Part shown: piece after piece, positions 51,327 to 59,882 of the stretch
How the letters are laid out: every line of letters starts with the position of its first letter
How positions within the stretch are numbered: the first letter of the stretch is position 1
Source of the DNA: JBLMYQ01 sp050258375
Lineage (GTDB): Bacteria; Bacillota; Clostridia; Acetivibrionales; UBA4821
Reading direction: 5' to 3'
Assembly (NCBI GenBank): GCA_050258375.1
Contig: JBLMYQ010000068.1
Location: 1-64,000, forward strand
Length of the DNA stretch: 64,000 bases
Program-made: the position numbers and the translations under genes
Notes under the pieces: model-generated
The model's database searches: none
What the model saw: the letters and a program-made list of their open reading frames with translations, nothing else
What the model was told of the DNA's origin: nothing

Positions 51327-52451
51327 TTAGTCTAATAACCTTTTAACTAAATTTCTGACTATCTCTTGATTATTTTCAGCGCACATTATCTCTGCAAGCT
51401 TATCAGATTGTTTTTTATAGTAATCAATTTTTTCAGCATTAATACTATTTAAAATTTTTGCCATTGATTGTGGAGAATAATCTTCACCTATAATTCCGCA
51501 ATCGTATTGTTTTACTATTCTTGCCATCTCCGGCGAAGGACCTATAGCAACAGCCAGTCTAGCCTGTATAAATTCAAAAAACTTATTTGGCAATGCCATT
51601 TTATTATTAAAACTATTTGGTTCAAGTATGTAAATACCAATATCGTATTCCGAAATCTTATCACAGATATCTTCTACCTTAACCGGTTCAATAAATCTAA
51701 TTCTAGGATTCTTATTAGCTTTTGTCTTTAACTCATATATGTAGTTTTCATCCCCAACAAGCATAAAGTCCATGCAAAATCTATCATCAAGATATTGCAT
51801 CATATCAATCATTTTTTCAAGCTTGCGTGAAGGATTGACCCCTCCGTGATGAATTATTCTGATTTTTTTCTCATCGGTCTCTGTAGGTTGAATATCTTTG
51901 TATTCTGGTGCATTGGTTACAACAATCGGTTTCTTTTCATAATTTTTTTCATATTCGTCAGCAATTCCCTGGCAAACGGTTAGCATTGCGTCAGCTTTCG
52001 GTATATATTTTTTGCAAAGATAGTGTTTGTAATTGCTGTATAGAAGCCTCCATTTTAAGTTTTCTTCAAATTCCTTGGGCGCGAATTCATGTGCATCAAA
52101 AAGTACCTTTGCATTTCTTTTGATTTTTAAAGCTAGCGGAAGTGTATCAATATCATTTGATATTATAATATCAAATTCTTTTTTAGAAAGTATCTCAACA
52201 GATTCTCTTATTAAAGGATTTGACCAATAATAGTTTTCGTACAGTCTGCCCAATAGCTTAACAGAATTAATATACTTTTTATATTGGTTTCTTCTTTGTT
52301 CATTTAACACAATAGAAAATACACCTTCAATATCAGGTGAAGCTGTTCCAACAGCAGTTATTTCATATTCCTCTTTTAAAAAACGGATTTGGCGCCTAAC
52401 CCTTGGGTCTGAGGACAAATCCGTAAATGAAAGTATTAATATTTTTTTCAT
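51327..52451 (-). CDS. GT4-type glycosyltransferase
   Basis: 374 residues, GT-B fold. N-terminal LSFTDLSSDPRVRRQIRFL, middle HHGGVNPSRKLEKMI and C-terminal ALPNKFFEFIQARLAVAIG with the family's E-x7-E-like region. Donor and acceptor unknown. It starts 12 bases after wecB and is likely co-transcribed. Confidence 0.88.
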   Translation of the reverse strand: MKKILILSFTDLSSDPRVRRQIRFLKEEYEITAVGTASPDIEGVFSIVLNEQRRNQYKKYINSVKLLGRLYENYYWSNPLIRESVEILSKKEFDIIISNDIDTLPLALKIKRNAKVLFDAHEFAPKEFEENLKWRLLYSNYKHYLCKKYIPKADAMLTVCQGIADEYEKNYEKKPIVVTNAPEYKDIQPTETDEKKIRIIHHGGVNPSRKLEKMIDMMQYLDDRFCMDFMLVGDENYIYELKTKANKNPRIRFIEPVKVEDICDKISEYDIGIYILEPNSFNNKMALPNKFFEFIQARLAVAIGPSPEMARIVKQYDCGIIGEDYSPQSMAKILNSINAEKIDYYKKQSDKLAEIMCAENNQEIVRNLVKRLLD

Positions 52452-52463
52452 TTAAAACCTCAA

Positions 52464-53573
52464 CTACTTTTTAGAAGTTTTTATGATAAAATCAATTATT
52501 TTTTCTCCAGCATGTCCATCTCCGAAAGCTTTTGAATCATTAATTTGTTGCTTTTTGTCATTAATAAAGCTTACTGCTTCAACAATTTTTTCTGGGGACG
52601 AACCAACCAATTGATTCCATCCTGATTCAACTGTTTCAATCCATTCTGTTTCATTTCTAAGAGTGATACATGGAATTTTAAAGAAAAATGCTTCTTTTTG
52701 AACTCCTCCGGAATCAGTAGCTATAATCTTTGCGTTTTTCTCCAAGAGAAGCATATCCAAATATCCGACTGGATCAATTATATTAATATTTTTACAAATA
52801 TCTATATTATATTGTTTAATAAATTTTTTAGTCCTAGGATGTACAGGAAGAATTATTTTTTCACCTGTTTTAGCTAATCCAGAAAGCAAGGCAATTAAAA
52901 CTTGTTTTTCATTTGTATTTTCAGCTCTATGTATTGTTGAAAGAATATACTTTTTTTCTTTACACTCTAGGATGTCTAAAATATTTGATTTTTTTGACGC
53001 AATGTCAGAGTTGTATAAAACTGCATCATACATAACATCTCCAGTATTAGCAACTTTTTTCCCTCTGAAATTTTCCTTTATTCCTTCATCTTTAAGATTC
53101 TTTACCGCAGTTTCTGTCGGGCAAAATAACATTGTTGATATATGATCTGTAAGAATTCTGTTTTGTTCTTCTGGCATAGCCATATTGAATGATCTTAACC
53201 CTGCTTCTACATGAATAACAGGAATAAGCAATTTACTTGCTGCTAACGCTCCAGCCAAAGTAGAATTTGTATCACCATAAACCATTACCACATCAGGTTT
53301 TTCAGAAAAGATAACTTGCTCAACCTTTTTTAATATTTCTCCGGTCTGTTCTCCATGATTTCCAGAACCTACACCTAAGCTATAATTTGGTTTAGGAATA
53401 CTCAATTGTTCAAAAAATATTTTAGCCATATTAATATCATAATGCTGCCCTGTGTCAACAATTATTTCAGTTATTTTTGTATTGCTTGAAGCATTATACT
53501 TAATAATTGCTCTTGATACCACTGCTGCCTTTACGAACTGTGGTCTTGCACCAATAACTGTAAGTATTTTCAT
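52464..53573 (-). CDS. wecB: UDP-N-acetylglucosamine 2-epimerase (non-hydrolysing)
   Basis: 369 residues. TVIGARPQFVKAAVVSR, HVEAGLRSFNMAMPEEQNR and DSGGVQKEAFFF with RNETEWIETVE identify the WecB family. Makes UDP-ManNAc in the cytosol. No wecC dehydrogenase or tagA is visible nearby, so ManNAc may be used as such or modified elsewhere. Confidence 0.95.
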   Translation of the reverse strand: MKILTVIGARPQFVKAAVVSRAIIKYNASSNTKITEIIVDTGQHYDINMAKIFFEQLSIPKPNYSLGVGSGNHGEQTGEILKKVEQVIFSEKPDVVMVYGDTNSTLAGALAASKLLIPVIHVEAGLRSFNMAMPEEQNRILTDHISTMLFCPTETAVKNLKDEGIKENFRGKKVANTGDVMYDAVLYNSDIASKKSNILDILECKEKKYILSTIHRAENTNEKQVLIALLSGLAKTGEKIILPVHPRTKKFIKQYNIDICKNINIIDPVGYLDMLLLEKNAKIIATDSGGVQKEAFFFKIPCITLRNETEWIETVESGWNQLVGSSPEKIVEAVSFINDKKQQINDSKAFGDGHAGEKIIDFIIKTSKK

Positions 53574-53632
53574 GCAATTTTACTCCGTATTATTCTTAAT
53601 TATTATATTTTCACCCTTATTATTGTGCTCAG

Positions 53633-54469
53633 CTATTTTAAATTTTTTAATTTATTTATATCCTGTCGTAATTTCATAGCTCCTGGTGTCATCCAATTAG
53701 GAGGCCAATCTTTATCACTCGTAATTGAACCTTTTAGGAAATGTTCTAAATCTTCAAAGTAATATAACATATCCGATGGTTTATAATCGCCTTTTAATAA
53801 GGCTTCTATTACCTTTCCTTCAAAAGAATTCAGTTCTGTTCTTGTGCTGAAATCAACAATTTTTTCTGCTGGAATAGGTTCCCCTGAGGCAATTTCATCA
53901 AAACTAGCTAATGCAATGACTGCAATTGTTGGATCAATCATTATGCTAGTACTAGTTTTATTGTTTTCAACAAATAATTGTGCGTGGTTTCCAATTATAC
54001 CTCCATGCCATCCTACAAAACGGATACTATTATTCTTTATATTAAATATTCTGGAAAAATATCCAACGGCAATAGCATACTTATCACAAGAAAGCTTCTT
54101 CTCAACTAATATTTTGTTAAACTCCAGATTTTTACTACTTCCATATGGAGCCAACTGGTAAGATATAATACCAGCAAAAATAATACGAAGTTCATCATCT
54201 GTTAGGTTGGAGAATGAACTACCTAAGGTAGACTTAAGTTCTTGTTTTACAGAAAAAAACACTTTATTTATTTTTTCTGGGTTATGACGAATTTCATTAA
54301 TTATATTAGTATTAATTGAATTAATTTGTACTTTTTTTACTATATTAGTTTTAGTAATCATATTAGTAATTTTGTTACTATTTACATTACTATTTGGAAA
54401 TACTATTAATATGAAAATTATCAGTAAAAATAGTAATCCTAAGGCTAATATTCCTATCCTTTTTTTCAA
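53633..54469 (-). CDS. Predicted membrane-anchored transglutaminase-like protein
   Basis: 278 residues. One N-terminal membrane helix (about 5-25) followed by an outside domain. Residues Cys128 (KLSCDKYA), His162 (GNHAQLFV) and Asp179 (MIDPT) match in order and spacing the Cys-His-Asp triad of transglutaminase-like cysteine peptidases. The overall sequence is otherwise not recognised, so the call is by motif only. It lies among glycan genes, 59 bases upstream of wecB. Confidence 0.55.
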   Translation of the reverse strand: MKKRIGILALGLLFLLIIFILIVFPNSNVNSNKITNMITKTNIVKKVQINSINTNIINEIRHNPEKINKVFFSVKQELKSTLGSSFSNLTDDELRIIFAGIISYQLAPYGSSKNLEFNKILVEKKLSCDKYAIAVGYFSRIFNIKNNSIRFVGWHGGIIGNHAQLFVENNKTSTSIMIDPTIAVIALASFDEIASGEPIPAEKIVDFSTRTELNSFEGKVIEALLKGDYKPSDMLYYFEDLEHFLKGSITSDKDWPPNWMTPGAMKLRQDINKLKNLK

Positions 54470-54527
54470 AGAATATCATCTCCATATTAACTTTAAAATT
54501 CTTTTCCTGTAACATCGCAAAGTTTAA

Positions 54528-55574
54528 TTATAAAATTTTCATCTTATCTTTATGCTTCTTCATGCAACTTTCTATAAAGTTCATATTTTCTTTAGTCCAC
54601 TTAATAGTATTTTTAATTCCATCTTCCAATTTTACAGTTGCGTCAAAGCCTAACTCTTTTTTTGATTTTTCAATGCTTCCAAAACGCTTTCCAGAATTAT
54701 CCCATGCACGTTTTGGTAATAATTCAACGCGAGTAGGGTTATCTGTTAAAGTATTAATTATTTCAGCTAAATCCTTAATTGTTGTCTCAATACCACTGGC
54801 AATATTATAGACTGCACCAGGCTGTCCTTTTACTGCACACAGTATAAGCCCGCTAACAATATCATCAACATAAATGAAATCACGAGTTGCAATACCCTCA
54901 TTTTCAACAGTAAGTGGCATTCTCTTTAAAGCTCTATAAATAAACGTTGGAGTTACATTACGCCAAACCGTTGCGGGTGTCCCTCTCCATTTACCTGCTC
55001 CCAATACTTCACCGGGACCATATACATTCTGAAATCTAGCTTTTACTACTGGCAATTTGTACATTTTAAAATAATAATTTGAATAAAATTCCCCAAATAT
55101 CTTTGACATTTGATATGGGCTATCTAAATATAAAGATACTGGCGCATCTTCATCTGTAGCATGCGCTTTATCAAAAGTTTTTTCTGCAACAGTACATCCT
55201 GCTGAAGAATAAACAACTTTTTTAAGTTTTTTAAAATTCTTTATAGTTTCATATAACTTTAACGTTGTATAGGTATTATTCTCATGATCCGCAATAGGAT
55301 TGTGAATTGAACTTTGATTCCCATGGTATGTTGAAAGGTGAAAAACGAAATCTAAATCATCATTCAACATGCCTAAAATTTTATCATCTGTTATTGAAGC
55401 ATTAATAAAAGTAATTCTACTATCATTCGGTAAATTCTCTTTTTCAGATGATAATAAGTTATCTATAACAACTATTTCTTTAGGGTCTGAAAGTAAAATT
55501 GTTTTTACCAAGTTACTCCCTACAAAACCTGCGCCACCTACAACTAAAATTTTTTGTTCTTTAAAATAATCCAT
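54528..55574 (-). CDS. NAD-dependent epimerase/dehydratase (SDR)
   Basis: 348 residues, extended SDR. Rossmann motif VVGGAGFVGSNL, catalytic Ser in YSSAGCT and Tyr-Lys in YQMSK. Related to UDP-glucose 4-epimerase-type enzymes; the exact sugar substrate is unknown. It follows a second SDR by 13 bases. Confidence 0.9.
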   Translation of the reverse strand: MDYFKEQKILVVGGAGFVGSNLVKTILLSDPKEIVVIDNLLSSEKENLPNDSRITFINASITDDKILGMLNDDLDFVFHLSTYHGNQSSIHNPIADHENNTYTTLKLYETIKNFKKLKKVVYSSAGCTVAEKTFDKAHATDEDAPVSLYLDSPYQMSKIFGEFYSNYYFKMYKLPVVKARFQNVYGPGEVLGAGKWRGTPATVWRNVTPTFIYRALKRMPLTVENEGIATRDFIYVDDIVSGLILCAVKGQPGAVYNIASGIETTIKDLAEIINTLTDNPTRVELLPKRAWDNSGKRFGSIEKSKKELGFDATVKLEDGIKNTIKWTKENMNFIESCMKKHKDKMKIL

Positions 55575-55587
55575 TTATACACCTCAC

Positions 55588-56529
55588 TTATTTCTCTTCT
55601 ACAGATTTTAAATGTGTATAAGTTTGTGTAATTCCAAATTCTTTATACCATTCAATAGCATTTTTAACCCCAACTTCCAAAGGTGTGCTGGTCTTCCAGC
55701 CAAAATCCTTGTTTGTTCTTGAAGGGTCAAGTAGTATTGTATAAACATCATCTTCATTTCTAGGTCTTACTTCGACATCTTTTTCAAGCTTTATATTCAA
55801 TGCTTTAATTGTTGCATCAAATAATTCCTTAATCGAATAATCTGAACCTGAAGAAATGTGATAAGCCCCAGTCCCATTTTTTCCGTATATTGCTTTAATT
55901 ACTACCTCAACCAAATCGCTTACATATACAAAATCCCTTCTTGTGTCCATAACAAAGCATGGTTTGTCATTTGTAAGCCTATGATAAAAGGTTGGTAAAG
56001 GACCGCTCAGATTTCTGGGACCATAGGCATTAGCCAATCTGAATGATACATATTGAAGTCCACTTAACTTAATATAATGCTCTGCTGTTGTTTTGCTTAT
56101 TGCATAACTACTGCCTTCAAGCTTTATAGGATGATTTAATGTAATTGGCTGCTCTTCCGGTCTAAGACCATAACCCAATGCTGTCTGAAAATATATTAAT
56201 TTTTTTATATTAACTCTTTTTGATGCTTTTACAACATTTACTGTTCCAAGTTCATTTGTCAGGACATCTTCAACCCAGTTTTCAGGATCTTTATATGAAG
56301 CTGCTGCATGTATAACAATTTCAGGTTGAAAATCTTTAAAGACTTCATTTACAAGATTAGGATCTGCTATTGTACCTTCAACTATCTTTAAATTCTCAGT
56401 TGGAGTAAGGTTATCCCTTCTTCCAGTTGCATAATTATCTATTACTAACACTTCTTCACCCTTTTTTAGCAGTTCATCTGTAAGATGTGAACCAATAAAT
56501 CCCGCACCACCTGTAATTAATACTTTCAT
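55588..56529 (-). CDS. NAD-dependent epimerase/dehydratase (SDR)
   Basis: 313 residues, extended SDR. LITGGAGFIGSHLTDELL, IHAAASYKDPENW and catalytic YAISK. Distinct from the neighbouring SDR, so the pair may do successive steps on one nucleotide sugar. 16 bases after asnB-2. Substrate unknown. Confidence 0.9.
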   Translation of the reverse strand: MKVLITGGAGFIGSHLTDELLKKGEEVLVIDNYATGRRDNLTPTENLKIVEGTIADPNLVNEVFKDFQPEIVIHAAASYKDPENWVEDVLTNELGTVNVVKASKRVNIKKLIYFQTALGYGLRPEEQPITLNHPIKLEGSSYAISKTTAEHYIKLSGLQYVSFRLANAYGPRNLSGPLPTFYHRLTNDKPCFVMDTRRDFVYVSDLVEVVIKAIYGKNGTGAYHISSGSDYSIKELFDATIKALNIKLEKDVEVRPRNEDDVYTILLDPSRTNKDFGWKTSTPLEVGVKNAIEWYKEFGITQTYTHLKSVEEK

Positions 56530-56545
56530 TTTAAATTACCTCCTG

Positions 56546-58450
56546 TTATTGTAATAGTTTTTTGTATTTATGCTCTTTATCATGGAATTCCTGTTGCCAT
56601 AATTCTAAACATAGTAATCCCCATATATTTCTTCCAAATTTTAATTCAGAATCGATTTTTTCCAATACAATTCTATTATTAATTATGTCCCTATTTAAAG
56701 ACTTAGTTGTCGAAAATATGTCCCTTACATAATCCTTTGCTTCTCCTTTTAACCATTCACTTAATGGGACAGGAAAGCCCATCTTATCCTTTCTATTAAG
56801 AATCGCTGATGGCAAATATTCTTTCATGGCACTCTTCAAGCCATATTTCATATTACCATCCTTGAATTTCACATTTGATGGAATAGTAGCAACAAACTCT
56901 ACCAATGGATGATCAAGGAATGGTACTCTTGATTCCAAGCCATGTGCCATGCTTACCCTATCCTCAACCTGAAGTAACGCTGGTAGCAATGTCTTAAAAT
57001 CAAAATGAGTCATGCTGTCAAAGTATGATTCTTTTCCTACATTATCAGCTTTGAATATTGATTTAAATGTTTCATATGGAGAATATCCATCTAACATGTC
57101 CCAGTTAACTTCTTCTCCAAGTGAAGGCGCCCTGTTTATTAATTTAAAATATCTTTTGTCTAAATCTTCAAACATACCCTCTTTCCAAAACTCTTTAAGC
57201 ATTGGCTTATAATTCTTTAATGATGTCAAATTTGGTATAATTGATTCATAGGTAACAATAAAATTGCCTGAATTTGAAGTCCCATCAATAGCTGCTTTTA
57301 TACACTGTTCAAAATAAGCAATTAAATATCTGGTATAGCCACCAAAAATCTCATCTCCACCTTGTCCACCAAGAACAACCTTTCTATATTTACTAGCAAG
57401 ACTTGATACCATATATTGAGGAAAAGAACCAGGTCCTGCAACTGGATAATCCATATGATATATTACTTTGGAAATATTATCTATAAAATCTTTGACTGAT
57501 ATATCAATTTCATGTAGTTCAAAATTTCTCCAATTTGCTAATTCTCTGGCATAATAACTTTCATCATATTCACTACTTATTGAAAATTTACCTGTAAATC
57601 CCTTGAAATCATCTCCTGTATTTTTTGTAGCTAAAGAAGCAACAATACTTGAATCGATTCCACCACTAATATAAGCACCAACTGGCACATCACTACGCAA
57701 ATGATAATTTACTGAATCTAAAAGTAGTTGGTGAATTTTTTCCTCAAAATATTTAGCTGTGTGATCAAAGTCTAAATTATAATACACCTGCCAATAACGC
57801 TTAATTGATATTTTACCTTTATGTACTATAAGCTTATGGGCAGGAAGTAATTCATTAATACTTTTAAATAAGGTTTTTCCTGCAAGGCATAATTGAAAAT
57901 ATAAATAATCTTTTAATCCATTAAAGTCTGTTTCAATTTTTTCTACAAAAGGCAATAAAGCTTTAACTTCTGACGCAAATATTAAATTATTATCAATTAC
58001 TGAGTAATAAAAAGGCTTTATTCCAAAACGATCTCTTGCACAAAATAATTTTTGATTTTTTTCATCCCATAATGAAAAGGCAAACATTCCTCTTAAATGA
58101 TCGAGACAATCTTCTCCCCATTTTTCGTATGCACGTAAAATAACCTCAGTATCAGAATTTGTTTTAAATTTATTAACCCCAATTTCATTACGCAACTCAA
58201 TATAGTTATATATTTCACCATTAAATGATATGCAACTACCTAATTCATCTTCCATTGGTTGATGACCAGATTCAATATCAATAATACTTAACCTTCGATG
58301 AGCAAATCCTACATACTCACGACAATGATTCCAAATTCCCTCACCATCAGGACCTCTGTGCTTTTGTAAATAATTCATTACATCTAATTTTTTCTTTATG
58401 TTAGATATACGTTCATTCTTAAGGTTTATTAATCCTGCAATGCCACACAT
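56546..58450 (-). CDS. asnB: AsnB-type glutamine amidotransferase, copy 2
   Basis: 634 residues. Begins MCGIAGLINL (nucleophile Cys2), ATP loop YISGGIDSSIVASLA and GGQGGDEIFGGYTRYL. Full length, motifs intact. More distant from copies 1 and 3 than these are from each other. Directly upstream of two SDR genes, which suggests amidation of a sugar acid made in the same pathway. Confidence 0.92.
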   Translation of the reverse strand: MCGIAGLINLKNERISNIKKKLDVMNYLQKHRGPDGEGIWNHCREYVGFAHRRLSIIDIESGHQPMEDELGSCISFNGEIYNYIELRNEIGVNKFKTNSDTEVILRAYEKWGEDCLDHLRGMFAFSLWDEKNQKLFCARDRFGIKPFYYSVIDNNLIFASEVKALLPFVEKIETDFNGLKDYLYFQLCLAGKTLFKSINELLPAHKLIVHKGKISIKRYWQVYYNLDFDHTAKYFEEKIHQLLLDSVNYHLRSDVPVGAYISGGIDSSIVASLATKNTGDDFKGFTGKFSISSEYDESYYARELANWRNFELHEIDISVKDFIDNISKVIYHMDYPVAGPGSFPQYMVSSLASKYRKVVLGGQGGDEIFGGYTRYLIAYFEQCIKAAIDGTSNSGNFIVTYESIIPNLTSLKNYKPMLKEFWKEGMFEDLDKRYFKLINRAPSLGEEVNWDMLDGYSPYETFKSIFKADNVGKESYFDSMTHFDFKTLLPALLQVEDRVSMAHGLESRVPFLDHPLVEFVATIPSNVKFKDGNMKYGLKSAMKEYLPSAILNRKDKMGFPVPLSEWLKGEAKDYVRDIFSTTKSLNRDIINNRIVLEKIDSELKFGRNIWGLLCLELWQQEFHDKEHKYKKLLQ

Positions 58451-58474
58451 GCTTATCCCTCTCTTTTTCTAATG

Positions 58475-59779
58475 CTAGTCTCTTACAAGTATAATATTTT
58501 TAATAATTTTTTTTAAAATTGTATTTTTTTTAATCATTTTTCCTGCTTTACTGTTTAAAACCAATACACTAAATTTGATAAACTGCCAATTAATTATATC
58601 CCTAAAATATAATTTGTAAAGGCTATAATAATGTTTAAGCCCTTTGAGACTATTATTTGAAGTAGATACTTTATTTATAACCTCCGATTCAAGTTCTTCT
58701 ATAAATGCTTTATAAGACCATTTATTTGAATCAACAATATCTTTATATGCAGTTTCTACAATATTTCTCATTTTTTTAGGTTGGGATAATATATCAAGAA
58801 CCTCTTGAATGTTTGAGTAATCACTTTTAACAGGAACATAATGCTTCCAAGGAATTAGAATTCCATTATAATTTCCTTCGATTAAGAACTGACAGGTTTC
58901 TGTAATACAAGCTTCAAAGTGTCGCGGCGAAATACACGCTAGTCCTAAGTAATTATCTTCACAAGGAAAACAATTGGCCCTAGTTTCTTCAAATGTTGCT
59001 AAAGGATTTACACTTATATATTTATCTACACTATTTTTTATATGCCCATCTTTATCTAGTACACTTGCTCCACCTTCAACTCCAAGAATGGCTTTACAAC
59101 TTAATAGGAATTTAAACCATTCATCTCCTAGAAACACCTTTTTTTCTTCTAATGAAATATCAGTATTTAATCCATTTTGTTTTGCTATTTCACTAAAAGC
59201 ATCTGCAATTTTTACTTTTTTCATGCCGTGCTCTCCAAGCCAATACTCAGTCTTCCAAGCACGATAGCCAATGTCTATATTTCTCTTAATACATCTTTTT
59301 TTTAGATTTTTTATTCTTTTAATAGCCTTTTCATCTATATAACCAGTAAGAACTGTCATCATTTTAACATTTTCGAAATTAATCTTATCGTATATTTTAT
59401 TCCAATCTTCTTTAAAAGCACAAGTTAATATATGTGATATTTTAACTTGGTTAAAGAAATCGTTAAGACTTTCTGTTTGATAAAACTCATCCTGTGGCAT
59501 AGCAACTTTTAGGCAGTTTAAATTCTGAAGATATTGACATTTTTTTATAGCATCGCTAAAGCCATCAAGATTCCATCTTAACCCTAAAAATGATGTATGA
59601 AATATAATAACATCTATATGTATTCCTTTTAACAATTTCTCTGGGAAACCAAATGCTATATTTAAATAAACTATCCTATTTTTTGAATAGTTTTTAAAAC
59701 AAAACAAATGCGTTTTTATAGCATTCCTAAGAGGATAAACATCTCGTGCAAAATATACAACTAAAATTGTTTTTTTCAC
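58475..59779 (-). CDS. Putative glycosyltransferase, standalone form
   Basis: 434 residues, soluble, Rossmann-like alternation. Its middle (IGYRAWKTEYWLGEHG, LSCKAILGVEGGASVLDKDG, SPRHFEACITETCQFLIEG) is clearly homologous to the C-terminal half of the 853-residue neighbour (IGYRGRPLPYWYGNLG, ESCKATLGTESGSNVFDDYG, SPKMFESISLKTALILYEG). The shared GT-B-like end (YNGILIPWKHYVPVKSDYSNIQEVL) suggests a glycosyltransferase-related domain. Precise function unknown. Confidence 0.7.
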   Translation of the reverse strand: MKKTILVVYFARDVYPLRNAIKTHLFCFKNYSKNRIVYLNIAFGFPEKLLKGIHIDVIIFHTSFLGLRWNLDGFSDAIKKCQYLQNLNCLKVAMPQDEFYQTESLNDFFNQVKISHILTCAFKEDWNKIYDKINFENVKMMTVLTGYIDEKAIKRIKNLKKRCIKRNIDIGYRAWKTEYWLGEHGMKKVKIADAFSEIAKQNGLNTDISLEEKKVFLGDEWFKFLLSCKAILGVEGGASVLDKDGHIKNSVDKYISVNPLATFEETRANCFPCEDNYLGLACISPRHFEACITETCQFLIEGNYNGILIPWKHYVPVKSDYSNIQEVLDILSQPKKMRNIVETAYKDIVDSNKWSYKAFIEELESEVINKVSTSNNSLKGLKHYYSLYKLYFRDIINWQFIKFSVLVLNSKAGKMIKKNTILKKIIKNIILVRD

Positions 59780-59882
59780 TATTATGTCCTCTCCATAAAC
59801 AAATCCTAAAATATTTTAACTACTAATGTTCAATCACATAATGTAAATAATATGTATCATTTATTTTTGTTTTAAAAAAGCT

